Of a stretch of DNA of 32,969 nt, positions 1-8,147 are shown one piece after another. The notes under the pieces were generated by a model. It did not search any database. It saw only the letters and a list, made by a program, of their open reading frames with translations, and had not been told where the DNA came from. Within the stretch, counting starts at the first letter, position 1. Each line of letters opens with the position of its first letter. Source of the stretch: Chthoniobacterales bacterium (lineage in GTDB: Bacteria > Verrucomicrobiota > Verrucomicrobiia > Chthoniobacterales > UBA10450). The translations under genes were made by a program, and so were the position numbers. The stretch spans positions 1 through 32,969 of the forward strand of contig JAICMR010000022.1 of NCBI GenBank assembly GCA_025929155.1, written 5' to 3'.

Positions 1-1
1 G

Positions 2-142
2 CCAGCCAGCCAAGGGACTTATGCTCTGATCCCCCCAAGACCGTCGCCAAGAAGATCAAACCACCGGAAGACGCAAGCGTGAGAAATGCCTCGGCTCTGC
101 GCTCATAATCATCGACCCTATCATTGAGTTTAAGCCAGAAAT
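2..142 (-). other. Possible gene fragment at the window edge (antisense to the expected sufB 5' part)
   Basis: The minus strand is open from the window edge up to about position 240. Between 142 and 1 it reads like a plausible protein: a polar, charged stretch ([15 protein letters not shown]) followed by a hydrophobic segment ([14 protein letters not shown]) that could be one membrane helix. In the same region no plus-strand frame gives the SufB residues expected upstream of the conserved part, and the sufB frame has a stop at 27-29. From about 130 to 240 the minus-strand frame is only the antisense of real sufB. I do not recognise the fragment. It may belong to an unrelated gene joined here by an assembly or genomic junction, or it may be chance. 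Confidence 0.2.
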
Positions 143-1133
143 CGCCAAACAAGGCGTCATCTTCTGCAACTCCACCGAAGCGCTCCGCGAGCATCCAGAG
201 ATCTTCCGCAAGTGGTTTGGCAAAGTCATCCCCACCGGCGACAACAAATTCAGCGCACTGAACAGTGCCGTGTTCAGCGGCGGCTCGTTCATTTACGTCC
301 CGCCGGGCGTGAAAGTGAAACACCCGTTGCAGGCTTATTTCCGGATTAACGCCGAAAACTTCGGTCAGTTCGAGCGCACCCTCATCATTGCGGATGAAGG
401 CGCCGAGCTGACCTACATGGAAGGCTGCACCGCGCCGAAGTTCAACACTGCCACTTTGCACAGCGCGGTCGTCGAGCTGATCGCCCTCCCAAGCGCAAAG
501 ATCCAGTACATCACTGTGCAAAACTGGTCGAACAACGTCTTCAACCTGGTGACAAAACGGGGCCTGGCACACGAAAACGCCGAGGTGAAATGGATCGACT
601 GCAACATTGGCTCGCGCCTCACGATGAAATATCCGGGCGTCGTCATGAAAGGCCGCAAAGCCCGCGGTGAAGTCATCTCCATTGCGCTCGCTGGTGAAGG
701 TCAACATCAGGACACGGGCGCGAAGATGGTTCACGCCGCTGACGAGACGACGAGCAACATCATCTCCAAATCGATCAGCATCGGGACCGGTCGCGCGACA
801 TATCGGGGCCTTGTCCACGTGCCGAAACACCTCAAGAACTGCAAGAACAATACCGAGTGCGACGCCCTTCTAATCAACGCCAACAGCCGCACGGACACCT
901 ATCCCGCGATCACGGTTCGCGGCACCGGCAATGCCGTGCAGCACGAAGCCAGCGTCAGCCAAGTGTCGGCTGAGCAGATTTTCTACATGCAACAGCGCGG
1001 GCTGACTGAAGCGCAGGCGATGAGCCTGAGCGTGAACGGATTCGTTAACGACCTCGTCAGGCAATTTCCGATGGAGTACTCGGTTGAGCTGAAACGGTTG
1101 ATCGAACTTGAGATGGAAGGTTCCGTCGGCTAA
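120..1133 (+). CDS. sufB: SufB, Fe-S cluster assembly scaffold (5' part missing)
   Basis: SufB is a subunit of the cytosolic SufBCD scaffold, which builds Fe-S clusters and passes them to apoproteins. The frame carries clear SufB signatures: [16 protein letters not shown], the [14 protein letters not shown] strand, [49 protein letters not shown] and the C-terminal [18 protein letters not shown]. Similarity begins near position 130. The usual N-terminal 120-150 residues are absent, a stop lies at 27-29 in this frame, and the first possible initiator is GTG at 270, inside the conserved core. I therefore read it as a gene broken by the window edge or by a junction near 115-135, not as a short complete SufB. 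sufD follows 67 bases downstream, so the two form a suf operon; sufC and sufS are not visible. Confidence 0.9.
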   Translation: MIEFKPEIAKQGVIFCNSTEALREHPEIFRKWFGKVIPTGDNKFSALNSAVFSGGSFIYVPPGVKVKHPLQAYFRINAENFGQFERTLIIADEGAELTYMEGCTAPKFNTATLHSAVVELIALPSAKIQYITVQNWSNNVFNLVTKRGLAHENAEVKWIDCNIGSRLTMKYPGVVMKGRKARGEVISIALAGEGQHQDTGAKMVHAADETTSNIISKSISIGTGRATYRGLVHVPKHLKNCKNNTECDALLINANSRTDTYPAITVRGTGNAVQHEASVSQVSAEQIFYMQQRGLTEAQAMSLSVNGFVNDLVRQFPMEYSVELKRLIELEMEGSVG

Positions 1134-1160
1134 ATTTCGCCACCAGAGCGAGCAAGTGGG

Positions 1161-1182
1161 ACGGCGGTTCTCGGACCGCCGT
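1161..1182. repeat. Perfect 8-bp stem hairpin between sufB and sufD
   Basis: ACGGCGGT and ACCGCCGT pair across a six-base loop in the 67-base gap between the sufB stop and the sufD ATG. No T-run follows, so it is not a classical terminator. It could tune sufD expression or be a copy of a small dispersed intergenic repeat. I see one copy in this window. Confidence 0.5.
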
Positions 1183-1200
1183 TCGCGTCTCGACCCGGCC

Positions 1201-2550
1201 ATGAGTAACACGTCCGCTCTCCTCGAAGAAGTCGCTCCACCGAGCGTTGAACGCATCCTTGACGGTGCATCCAGCCGCAATGCCGATCTGCCTGGGTGGT
1301 TCCGGGAGCAACAACAGGCTGCGTGGACGGAATTTCAGAATCTGCCGATGCCGGCGGTGAAAGATCAGGCCTGGCGCTTCTCAAATATCAAGGCGCTCGA
1401 CCTCGATCCTTACCACCTGCCCTCCGCCGCGATCTCCGATGCGGATGCCCGCCACTTGCTCGATCGTTCCACCGAGCTCAGCGAAACCGCCGGCCGGCTG
1501 GTTTTCGTAGACGATCGTCTGCTTGAACGCGATGCACCTTTTGAGAAGCTGCGCGCCGCGGGCGTCATTTTTCAACCGCTCGAGCGCGCGATGATCGAGC
1601 ACGAGGATTTGTTCCGACGTCATTTCATGAACCAGCCGGCCACGCTCGGCTCGGCCAAATTTGCGGCATTCCATCAGGCGCTCGTTCGATCGGGCACATT
1701 TCTCTACGTCCCGCGCGGGGTGGAAATTGAGTTGCCGCTCGAGACTTTCCATTGGTTGCGGGGCGAAAATGCCGCAATTTTTCCACACACCCTTCTCGTC
1801 GCGGAGGAGAATTCGAAGGTCACACTCGTTGAGCATTTCCGTTCCGCCGATTCGAGCCGCGCTGGCTTTTCCTGCGGCGTGAACGATCTCGTCGTTGGTC
1901 CCGGTGCCAAAGTGAACTACATCTGCACGCAGAACTGGAGCGATCGAGTCCTCGCTTTACAGATCAATGCCACGACCGTCGAGCGCGACGCCTCCGCCCT
2001 GAATCTCTTCCTTAATCTCGGCGCGCAGTTTTCCCGGCTCGAAAGTCGGAGCCGCCTGCTTGGCGAAGGCAGCCGCAGTGACATGCTCGCGATTTCAGTC
2101 GGCGACGACTCGCAGGAATTCGACGCGCGGACTTTGCAGGATCACGCATCGCCGCACAGCTATAGCGATCTCCTTTTCAAAAACGCGCTGAACGGTCACG
2201 CCCGCGCGACTTTTGGTGGTTTGATCCGAGTCGAGCCGCACGCGCATTTCACCGATTCCTATCAGAAAGTGCGGAACCTCCTGATGAGCGACGACGCCGA
2301 GGCCAATTCCATGCCCGGACTCGAGATCCTCGCGGACAATGTGAAGTGCAGTCACGGCGCGACCTCCGGGCAGCTCGACGAAGACCAGATGTTCTACCTG
2401 CTCGCGCGCGGTCTTCCGCAGAATATCGCCGCACAGTTGCTCGTCGGCGGCTTTCTCCACGAAGTGCTCGATCGGATTCCCGAGCCGGCGCTCGTCGTTA
2501 GGCTGGACGAACTGATCGCGCAGAAATTTGCGCGCGACCGGCGGAAATAG
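1201..2550 (+). CDS. sufD: SufD, Fe-S cluster assembly protein
   Basis: SufD is the SufB paralogue in the SufBC2D scaffold; it takes part in iron entry and cluster assembly. The 449-residue product has the SufBD beta-helix core: GTFLYVPRGVEIELPLE, FPHTLLVAEENSKVTLVEH, QNWSDRVLALQ, a DDSQEFDARTLQDH segment and the SufD-type NVKCSHGATSGQLDEDQMFY near the C-terminus, ending in LHEVLDRIPEP. The frame extends upstream to an ATG at 1108 inside sufB, but I chose ATG 1201 because it lies past the sufB stop and gives the normal SufD start and length. There is no strong Shine-Dalgarno sequence. The C-terminal part carries one copy of the dispersed nonamer (2495-2503), read with a rare AGG Arg codon. 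Confidence 0.93.
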   Translation: MSNTSALLEEVAPPSVERILDGASSRNADLPGWFREQQQAAWTEFQNLPMPAVKDQAWRFSNIKALDLDPYHLPSAAISDADARHLLDRSTELSETAGRLVFVDDRLLERDAPFEKLRAAGVIFQPLERAMIEHEDLFRRHFMNQPATLGSAKFAAFHQALVRSGTFLYVPRGVEIELPLETFHWLRGENAAIFPHTLLVAEENSKVTLVEHFRSADSSRAGFSCGVNDLVVGPGAKVNYICTQNWSDRVLALQINATTVERDASALNLFLNLGAQFSRLESRSRLLGEGSRSDMLAISVGDDSQEFDARTLQDHASPHSYSDLLFKNALNGHARATFGGLIRVEPHAHFTDSYQKVRNLLMSDDAEANSMPGLEILADNVKCSHGATSGQLDEDQMFYLLARGLPQNIAAQLLVGGFLHEVLDRIPEPALVVRLDELIAQKFARDRRK

Positions 2551-2576
2551 GATTGCCACGAAGGGCCGCGCTGTTA

Positions 2577-2591
2577 CATGTTTGAAACATG
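2577..2591. promoter_or_regulatory. 15-bp palindrome overlapping the start codon of the CBS gene
   Basis: CATGTTTGAAACATG is a perfect inverted repeat (7+1+7) whose last three bases are the ATG of the following gene. It could be an operator or, in RNA, a small hairpin hiding the start codon. No Shine-Dalgarno sequence is apparent upstream. The function is inferred from position only. Confidence 0.35.
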
Positions 2592-3038
2592 GACGTGAGC
2601 GGAACGATCGAATCGATCCTCGGCCAAAAAAGTCGCGAGATCTGGTCCGTCAATCCCGATGCTACCGTCTATGACGCAATCGCGCTGATGGCGGAGAAGA
2701 ACGTCGGTGCGCTCCTCGTGATGGAGAACGAAAAACTCGTCGGGATTGTTTCGGAACGCGATTACTCGCGCAAAGTCATGCTGAAAGGGAAGACTTCGCG
2801 GAACAGCTACGTGCGCGAGATCATGACAACCGAGCTCGTGACCGCGAACCCGCGGGAGACGGTGCAGGAATGTCTCCACTTTATGACGGACAATCACATT
2901 CGGCACCTGCCGGTCGTGGCCGATGGTGAGCTGCGCGGCGTCATCTCGATCGGCGACCTCGTCAAACAGGTGATCTCCACCCAGAGCGCCACGCTTGATC
3001 AGTTGAACAATTACATTAGCGGCGGCTATCCGTCATAG
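2589..3038 (+). CDS. Two-CBS-domain protein
   Basis: The 149-residue protein is almost entirely a tandem CBS (Bateman) module, which in known families binds adenine nucleotides such as AMP, ATP or SAM and acts as an energy sensor. CBS1 covers about residues 8-65 (SVNPDATVYDAIALMAEKNV, then GIVSERDYSRKVM). CBS2 covers about 75-135 (IMTTELVTANPRETVQECL, then IRHLPVVADGELRGVISIGD). No catalytic, membrane or DNA-binding domain is attached, so it probably works by binding a partner or as a free regulator. The gene lies 38 bases after sufD on the same strand and could be cotranscribed. Its start codon is inside a palindrome (2577-2591). The family is certain; the partner is unknown. Confidence 0.9.
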   Translation: MDVSGTIESILGQKSREIWSVNPDATVYDAIALMAEKNVGALLVMENEKLVGIVSERDYSRKVMLKGKTSRNSYVREIMTTELVTANPRETVQECLHFMTDNHIRHLPVVADGELRGVISIGDLVKQVISTQSATLDQLNNYISGGYPS

Positions 3039-3049
3039 CCGGTGTAGGG

Positions 3050-3066
3050 GCGGCCGTGCCGGCCGC
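3050..3066. repeat. GC hairpin 3' of the CBS gene
   Basis: GCGGCCG-TGC-CGGCCGC-type perfect 7-bp stem with a three-base loop, 12 bases past the CBS gene stop. It stands in the 141-base gap before the convergent gene. The stem is strong but is not followed by a T-run, so it may be a weak terminator or a copy of a dispersed intergenic hairpin. Confidence 0.4.
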
Positions 3067-3179
3067 AAAGAGTTTGTCCGAAAACGTGGGCTCTCCGTTA
3101 CGAGGACACATCTCCCCGCGTCTTTAGGGAACATGCCTTCGTTTTGCGGGCGACGCCGACTCTACAACTGCGCCAGCGG

Positions 3180-3959
3180 CTACCGCTCTGCGCTCGTCGC
3201 CACGATCGCTTCGGGACGATACATGTCCCGATTGCTCCCTTGGAATTCCGCCTTCAGTTTTACCCGGAAATGCGCCAGATCGACAAGATCCCAGCGCGTG
3301 AATTCCCACTTCCCCTCCTCTCGCGGCTTATGCTCGAAGCCGACGATGAAATGCACGGCATCGTCCCGCACCTTGTTGGTGGATCTTTTCGGCTCGAAAT
3401 AAAACGTGCGAAAGCTGCTCTCGCGTCCACCCGCCGCATAAAGCTTCGGGTCGAGATAAAAAACCCGCTGGGATTCCCGGTCGACCAGCCGCAAATCAGG
3501 ATAACCGGAACGCTGCACTTTGCCGTCCGCAGTCCGTGGAAAGTCGCAACTCAATCCCGGCGCCGCGTCGAGCAGATCGCGCATCTTATCTTCGAAGTGG
3601 CTGCTCACCTCGTTAATCCGAGGGATGCCCTGGATCACGCTATCTGGTCCGTTTAGTTGCCTAACGACGGCGTCGAGTACAGCGGAAATTTGCCTGATCA
3701 CACGCCGGTCGGTCGCGCTTTCTGGATCGGTCGCAAACACTTTCCGGCCGGTGGTGTCGAAAATCACCTCGTCGAAAGGAATCCCCCGAAGCTGTGAAGT
3801 CTCCTCGAGCAGCCACGGAATCAGCGCGTCCACCGGCTGCTGCGGCTTCGCTGCCAGCGCGGGCGCGGGCGCTGCGGGTTTTATCTGCGCGCGGCCAATT
3901 GGCGCCAGCACGAACGCGCAGAGAAAAATCAAAACGCACCGCCGCATCGTCCGATTCAA
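3180..3959 (-). CDS. Exported protein of unknown function with PD-(D/E)xK-like motif
   Basis: The 259-residue product starts with a signal peptide (RRCVLIFLCAFVLAPIGRA, cleavage probably after GRAQ) and an Ala/Pro linker to about residue 42. The rest looks like a soluble domain. It contains RSGYPDLRLVDRESQ followed by VFYLDPKLY. Residues P154-D155 and D170-P171-K172, with acidic residues near E117 or E123 in a preceding helix, follow the spacing of PD-(D/E)xK nuclease folds. That is my inference from the motif; I do not recognise a named family. An inner ATG at 3947 is an alternative start. The gene stands alone, convergent to the CBS gene and divergent from the membrane protein at 4063. One copy of the dispersed nonamer lies inside it (3659-3667). 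Confidence 0.75.
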   Translation of the reverse strand: MNRTMRRCVLIFLCAFVLAPIGRAQIKPAAPAPALAAKPQQPVDALIPWLLEETSQLRGIPFDEVIFDTTGRKVFATDPESATDRRVIRQISAVLDAVVRQLNGPDSVIQGIPRINEVSSHFEDKMRDLLDAAPGLSCDFPRTADGKVQRSGYPDLRLVDRESQRVFYLDPKLYAAGGRESSFRTFYFEPKRSTNKVRDDAVHFIVGFEHKPREEGKWEFTRWDLVDLAHFRVKLKAEFQGSNRDMYRPEAIVATSAER

Positions 3960-4062
3960 GACCTCCCTCTACCGTCCCGGCAAGCGCTTTTGTGTTGGCC
4001 AGTCCGGCCTGATTCGGTAGAACCGGGCGTTCCTCAACTCTTCATCCGCGTCTCGCCTAACG

Positions 4063-5052
4063 ATGTTCAACTCCGGCATTCTCGACGTCGCGATCGGCAT
4101 CGTTTTTGTTTACCTGCTCGTCAGCCTGATCGTGAGCGCGGCAAATGAACTGATTGCCGCCCTTTTCAAAACGCGCGGACGCGTTCTCTGGGAGGGAATC
4201 GCCAACATGTTGCCCGCAGGCGAAAAACAAGATTACGCGCGGCTGGTTTACGAGCATCCGCTGATCGGCGGCCTCTCGAAAAACAACCGCCCATCCTACA
4301 TTCCCTCGCGCACCTTCGCGCTCGCGCTCCTCGACGTGGTCAGTGGCGGCGCCGGTCGCATCGCGAGAGGGAGGCAACTACGGACGCGTATTAATCTGTT
4401 GCCGGACAAGTTGCGCCGGCCGCTTCACCTCCTGCTTGATGAATCGCTGGATGATGCCGGGAATTTCGAGGTCGCGATCGAGCGCTGGTACAACGACGCC
4501 ATGGACCGCGTCAGCGGCGTCTATAAACGGCGCGTGCAATATGTTCTCTTCGGCCTCGGCCTGCTTTTGGCGATTGCGCTCAACGTTGACACGATCGTAC
4601 TTGCGAATCGGTTGTCGCACGATTCCGCACTTCGAGCCGCGCTCGTCGCGAACGCCGAAGCGGCCGCCAAAATTCCGCCGCCGCCGACTGCGCCCAGCGA
4701 GACTGCGCCGCAGCGGGACGCACTCGCTGCCACCATTTCGCAGCTCGATCAACTCCGGCTACCGGTCGGCTGGTCCGGCCCGGGCGCTGATCTCACGCCG
4801 GCGTTCGCCCAGCTCGGCTTCTTTGGCGGAATCTTCGACGCCCTCCAGCGTCACCTCCTCGGCTGGGTATTGACCGCTTTTGCGGCCACGTTAGGCGCGC
4901 CCTTTTGGTTCGATCTACTGAACCGTTTCACCAATATCCGCAGTGCCGGAAAAGCTCCGGAAGAAAAGCCCAAAGATCCAAAAGTCGTTCCGCATCCCGG
5001 CGCGGCTGCGGATCGCATCTCGACCACCGACGAAACTGGAGAAGCCCAATGA
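4063..5052 (+). CDS. Conserved membrane protein of unknown function
   Basis: The 329-residue protein has an N-terminal hydrophobic helix (ILDVAIGIVFVYLLVSLIV) followed by SAANELIAALFKTRGRVLWEGI, a central cytosolic-looking part containing DESLDDAGNFEVAIERWYND, a second helix (YVLFGLGLLLAIALNVDTIV), an Ala/Pro-rich stretch and a third hydrophobic segment (LLGWVLTAFAATLGAPFWFD). It ends in a charged Lys/Pro tail. Proteins of this layout are widespread and uncharacterised; I cannot name a function. The ATG follows directly on a copy of the dispersed nonamer (4055-4063), and the stop overlaps the next start (ATGA at 5049), so the next gene is translationally coupled to it. Confidence 0.8.
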   Translation: MFNSGILDVAIGIVFVYLLVSLIVSAANELIAALFKTRGRVLWEGIANMLPAGEKQDYARLVYEHPLIGGLSKNNRPSYIPSRTFALALLDVVSGGAGRIARGRQLRTRINLLPDKLRRPLHLLLDESLDDAGNFEVAIERWYNDAMDRVSGVYKRRVQYVLFGLGLLLAIALNVDTIVLANRLSHDSALRAALVANAEAAAKIPPPPTAPSETAPQRDALAATISQLDQLRLPVGWSGPGADLTPAFAQLGFFGGIFDALQRHLLGWVLTAFAATLGAPFWFDLLNRFTNIRSAGKAPEEKPKDPKVVPHPGAAADRISTTDETGEAQ

Positions 5053-6179
5053 AAAAGACCAAGTCTGCCCCGCGCAAAACCAGCCGGAAAAAGCCGGCCG
5101 CCAAACCTGCCAAAGCAAGAAAAAAACGAATCCGCATCCTGCGCGCTATTCCGGTTGTGATCCCGATCGAGCCGATCGAGATCGCCCCCGCGCCGGTCCC
5201 GTCTGTGGCCGCGATGCGTTTGCTTAAGCTGGGGCGCAAAGGAGATGACGTCGCGCAGTGGCAGCAGTTTCTGGTCGATCACGGGTTTGTTCCGGGGCGG
5301 GTTGACGGGTTTTTCGGCGGCGCGACGCGGCTCGCGACGATCGAATTCCAAAAGCAACATCACCTCGCGCCCGACGGCGTGGTCGGAGGCAGCACCCGTG
5401 AGGCAGCCGCGCCGCTCGGTTTCGCGGCGCCAGCTACCGGCCTTGAAGTCCATGGAGGCGTGAACGCGGAAGACGACATCGCGGGATTTTTCCGACCCAA
5501 CATTACTGTTTTCAAAACCCGCGATGGCCGCGCCGTTTACTGCAAGACGGGCATGAACATCGACGCGGACGGCGCCTATCGGGCGTATAAAATCCGCAAT
5601 CTCGGCCTCGACTACGACGACAATGGAAAGGATCCGTGCGCGCCATCCGGACACTGGATTGGTGTCGTGACCGACGGCGCGGGCCGACCCATCCCGCAGC
5701 AGGCGCAGCATCCCGCGCCGGGTTACCTGATTTCCACTACCTCACTGGAAGATCAGACACGCGCCGTGACGGATCCCCTTCGTTATGTGGATTCTGAATC
5801 CGTGCCCTACATCGTCCTGCCCGGCGGTCACCTCGATCGGGCGTCGTTAGGCGATTACGCGATGGTGGTAAACACCGAGACCGGGAAAATTGTGCACGCC
5901 ATCGCGGCAGACGCCGGACCGAAAAACAAAATCGGCGAAGCCTCGATTGCTGTTGCGCGTGCGTTGCTTGGCGAAGCCGCTTCGAATCCTCGACGTGGCG
6001 GAACGGAGCGGCCGATCATTCGTTACATCGTTTTCCCAAACTCAAAGGATCACGTTTTTCCCGCCTCCGATCCGCGAGAACCTGCGATTCTCGAGCACAC
6101 GCTCATGCACATCAACACCATGGCAGCGACGCTTTTCGCCGCATTGGATCCGGCGCACCAGACCGCCTTATTGGCGTGA
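5049..6179 (+). CDS. Peptidoglycan-binding / GH75 chitosanase-like protein
   Basis: The 376-residue product has three parts. Residues 1-50 are a Lys/Arg/Pro/Ala-rich tail with no obvious signal peptide. Residues 57-122 form a PG_binding_1 domain (LLKLGRKGDDVAQWQQFL, GFFGGATRLATIEFQKQH). Residues 150-376 resemble glycoside hydrolase family 75 endo-chitosanases: MNIDADGAYRAY, PYIVLP, LGDYAMVVN and IAADAGPKNKIGEAS. D288 and E297 stand nine residues apart, as do the catalytic Asp and Glu of fungal chitosanases. It probably cleaves chitosan or a related amino-sugar polymer. I chose ATG 5049, which overlaps the upstream stop, over an earlier in-frame ATG within that gene. How it reaches its substrate without a visible signal peptide is unclear; the membrane-protein partner may matter. 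It overlaps the convergent gene at 6168 by 12 bases. Confidence 0.82.
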   Translation: MKKTKSAPRKTSRKKPAAKPAKARKKRIRILRAIPVVIPIEPIEIAPAPVPSVAAMRLLKLGRKGDDVAQWQQFLVDHGFVPGRVDGFFGGATRLATIEFQKQHHLAPDGVVGGSTREAAAPLGFAAPATGLEVHGGVNAEDDIAGFFRPNITVFKTRDGRAVYCKTGMNIDADGAYRAYKIRNLGLDYDDNGKDPCAPSGHWIGVVTDGAGRPIPQQAQHPAPGYLISTTSLEDQTRAVTDPLRYVDSESVPYIVLPGGHLDRASLGDYAMVVNTETGKIVHAIAADAGPKNKIGEASIAVARALLGEAASNPRRGGTERPIIRYIVFPNSKDHVFPASDPREPAILEHTLMHINTMAATLFAALDPAHQTALLA

Positions 6180-6878
6180 ACGCTGGAGCAGATCCCCGAC
6201 CGCGAAGGGCAGGTAAAGCAGGGCGAAAAAAATCAGCGCGAGCGCATTCAGTTCCAGGAGGTAAAGCCAGTGCGTGCGAGACAGGTAATCGAGTATCGAA
6301 GCGGCCTCCGGTTTATGGAGGAGAAAGCCGTAGTTCACGTTCGTCAGGTAATCGACCACCAGAGTTGCGACCAGATAAAGTTCGGACCAGGCGAGCGTGC
6401 GCCCGACGGAGCCTAACGACGGCCGAAACCGCCGTCCCACGATCAGATAGATCACGCCCACCACGATCCCGCAGTGACCGACGAAGAAGCTAAAAAAGCG
6501 GATGCTCGGGAAGCCGACCGAGAGATTCGGCGTCAGGATCGCTTGGAACGTTCCGGCGATCCCCCAGAAATAGGAGACCTCGCTCCAGCCTCGCCGCGCC
6601 GTCAGGAGCGCGATGATCACCGTCACCATCGCCCAATCGCAGAGTTGAAACGGAAGCGCCTGTTGCCAGACGAGCTGACGGTGTTGCAGCAAATAAGCGG
6701 CGTAGCCGAGGTAATTCGCAACGAGCAGGAGCGACAAACAGACCGCAACGGCGCGATCGAATCCGCGCGAGTTCGTTAGGCGCACTGCCAGCCCGAGCCC
6801 CAGCGGAAGCGCGATCGTGAGGAGGATAACGACAAGATGCGCCGGGCCGAAAAGCTGAAAGACCGGTCCGGAATTCAT
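6168..6878 (-). CDS. TIGR02206 (YwaF-like) integral membrane protein
   Basis: The 236-residue product has about seven hydrophobic helices and the family features: an N-terminal FQLFGPAHLVVIL, a short LPFQLCDWAMV in the middle, YFWGIAGTFQAILTPNL, and a C-terminal HWLYLLELNALALIFFALLYLPF. This matches the TIGR02206/YwaF family, whose biochemical role is unknown. The 3' end overlaps the chitosanase-like gene on the other strand. Two copies of the dispersed nonamer lie inside the gene (6411-6419 and 6773-6781), encoding SLG and LTN in different frames. Confidence 0.85.
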   Translation of the reverse strand: MNSGPVFQLFGPAHLVVILLTIALPLGLGLAVRLTNSRGFDRAVAVCLSLLLVANYLGYAAYLLQHRQLVWQQALPFQLCDWAMVTVIIALLTARRGWSEVSYFWGIAGTFQAILTPNLSVGFPSIRFFSFFVGHCGIVVGVIYLIVGRRFRPSLGSVGRTLAWSELYLVATLVVDYLTNVNYGFLLHKPEAASILDYLSRTHWLYLLELNALALIFFALLYLPFAVGDLLQRSRQ

Positions 6879-6934
6879 GGCGCAAAAAGCGCGCCATCTA
6901 TTCCGGCCACCCGCTGGCTCGTCAAGATCGGGAG

Positions 6935-7591
6935 TTATTCTTGAGGCTCGATTTTGCCCGCGCCGGTGATGTTCTTCTCAATCCTTGGCGGGTTCCCGCC
7001 GTAGGTCACTTTACCAGCACCGGTAATGGCTGCGCGCAGAGAATTCGAAGCTGTCACGTTGGCTTTGCCCGCGCCCGTGACGGAAAGTTCGACGTCCTTG
7101 GCCGACAAACCGGCAGCATCAAGTTTGCTCGCGCCGGTGAGGTCAGCGAGCAGCCGATTGACTTGGCCGCTCAGCGTCACCTTCGCCGCGCCGCTCGTCT
7201 GAATCACGAACTTGTCGCCCGTCAGCGGACTGGCGGTAAATTCGAGCGCGCCGCTCAGCTCCGCGGTCGTTAAGCTCGGACTGGTCACGACAATCTTGAT
7301 TCCGTCCGTGGGCGCAACGGCGTCGTCGAGATCGATCTTCAGCCTGCCCTCGGAGACGCTCGACCGGATGTGCGAGAGCAGGTTTTCATCCGTCGTTAGG
7401 TTGAACGAGGGCGCGCCTGGGTGCCACTCGATTTGGTAAAATCCACCGGCGTCAAGCCGGGTGAAACTCGCAACCGGACGCGATTCCGTTTTCACATCCC
7501 CGTTGCCGCGCAGGCGATGCCAGTCGCCGCAGCCGGCGGTGCAGAAAAGAACAAGCGTGAGTGCCGGGAAAAGAAGTTTCGTTTTCATCAT
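6935..7591 (-). CDS. DUF2807 (head GIN domain) lipoprotein
   Basis: The 218-residue product begins with a lipoprotein signal (LFPALTLVLFCTAGC, Cys near residue 21), so it should be exported and lipid-anchored. The rest is a right-handed beta-helix-like DUF2807 domain with repeated short segments such as TGAGKANV, TGASKLDA and TGAGKIEP, and the typical opening RPVASFTRLDAGGFYQIEW. Members are usually found at the cell surface and have no agreed function. The gene is separated from the neighbours by short gaps; no operon partner is evident. A nonamer variant ending in T is at 7393-7401. Confidence 0.88.
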   Translation of the reverse strand: MMKTKLLFPALTLVLFCTAGCGDWHRLRGNGDVKTESRPVASFTRLDAGGFYQIEWHPGAPSFNLTTDENLLSHIRSSVSEGRLKIDLDDAVAPTDGIKIVVTSPSLTTAELSGALEFTASPLTGDKFVIQTSGAAKVTLSGQVNRLLADLTGASKLDAAGLSAKDVELSVTGAGKANVTASNSLRAAITGAGKVTYGGNPPRIEKNITGAGKIEPQE

Positions 7592-7644
7592 GTGGTTCTC
7601 GATTGGGATGCGGCAGCCGGACTTTTGGATTCAGAAATTCTTGC

Positions 7645-8127
7645 CTAACAAGAAGTCGGCACGCGTTGCGCGAGGGCAACGCCGTGCGGAATCGCACCCG
7701 TGACAAAGCTGAGGCATTCGACCGCCCCGCTCGGTTTGCCCGGGAGCGCGATCACCAGCGCTTGCCCGACAACGGCGGCCAGGTTGCGCGAGAGAATCGC
7801 GTTCGGTGTGATTTTCATCGACTCGGCGCGCATCACTTCGCCGAAACCGGGCAGTTCAACGCGCATCAGACCTCGGATTGCTTCCGGTGTCACATCGCGT
7901 GTCGCGATGCCGGTGCCGCCGGTGGTGAGGATGAGGCCGCAACCTTGCGCAGAGAAGGCGTGAATCGTTTCCTGGATGCGAATCATCTCGTCCGGGACGA
8001 CGGCTTCGCTGAGAACGTTCCAGCCGTTCTTGACGGCCGCTTCCCGCAAAGCCGGCCCGCCGAGATCGGCGTAGGCGCCTTCGCTCGCGCGATCAGAAAT
8101 AGTGATGATGCCGACGGTGATTTGCAT
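7645..8127 (-). CDS. mogA: MogA/MoaB-family molybdopterin adenylyltransferase
   Basis: The enzyme adenylates molybdopterin before molybdate insertion. The 160-residue product has the MoCF-binding fold with SDR (11-13), the nucleotide-binding TTGGTG (68-73) followed by the catalytic-region Asp in TRDVTPEAI, and LPGKPSGAVECLSFV near the C-terminus. Length and single-domain layout fit MogA or MoaB; these two are hard to tell apart by eye. It is the last gene of the minus-strand moaA-moaC-mogA cluster, separated from moaC by 144 bases that hold a MITE-like repeat. The TAG stop lies inside a one-mismatch copy of the dispersed nonamer (GCCTAACA on the plus strand). Confidence 0.9.
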   Translation of the reverse strand: MQITVGIITISDRASEGAYADLGGPALREAAVKNGWNVLSEAVVPDEMIRIQETIHAFSAQGCGLILTTGGTGIATRDVTPEAIRGLMRVELPGFGEVMRAESMKITPNAILSRNLAAVVGQALVIALPGKPSGAVECLSFVTGAIPHGVALAQRVPTSC

Positions 8128-8147
8128 TCGTTAGGCTGGAATCTTCG

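Noticed and set aside
1108-1200. Earlier ATG for sufD inside sufB
   Set aside because: The added 31 residues are not SufD-like and would need translation within the conserved sufB 3' end; ATG 1201 gives the normal protein.
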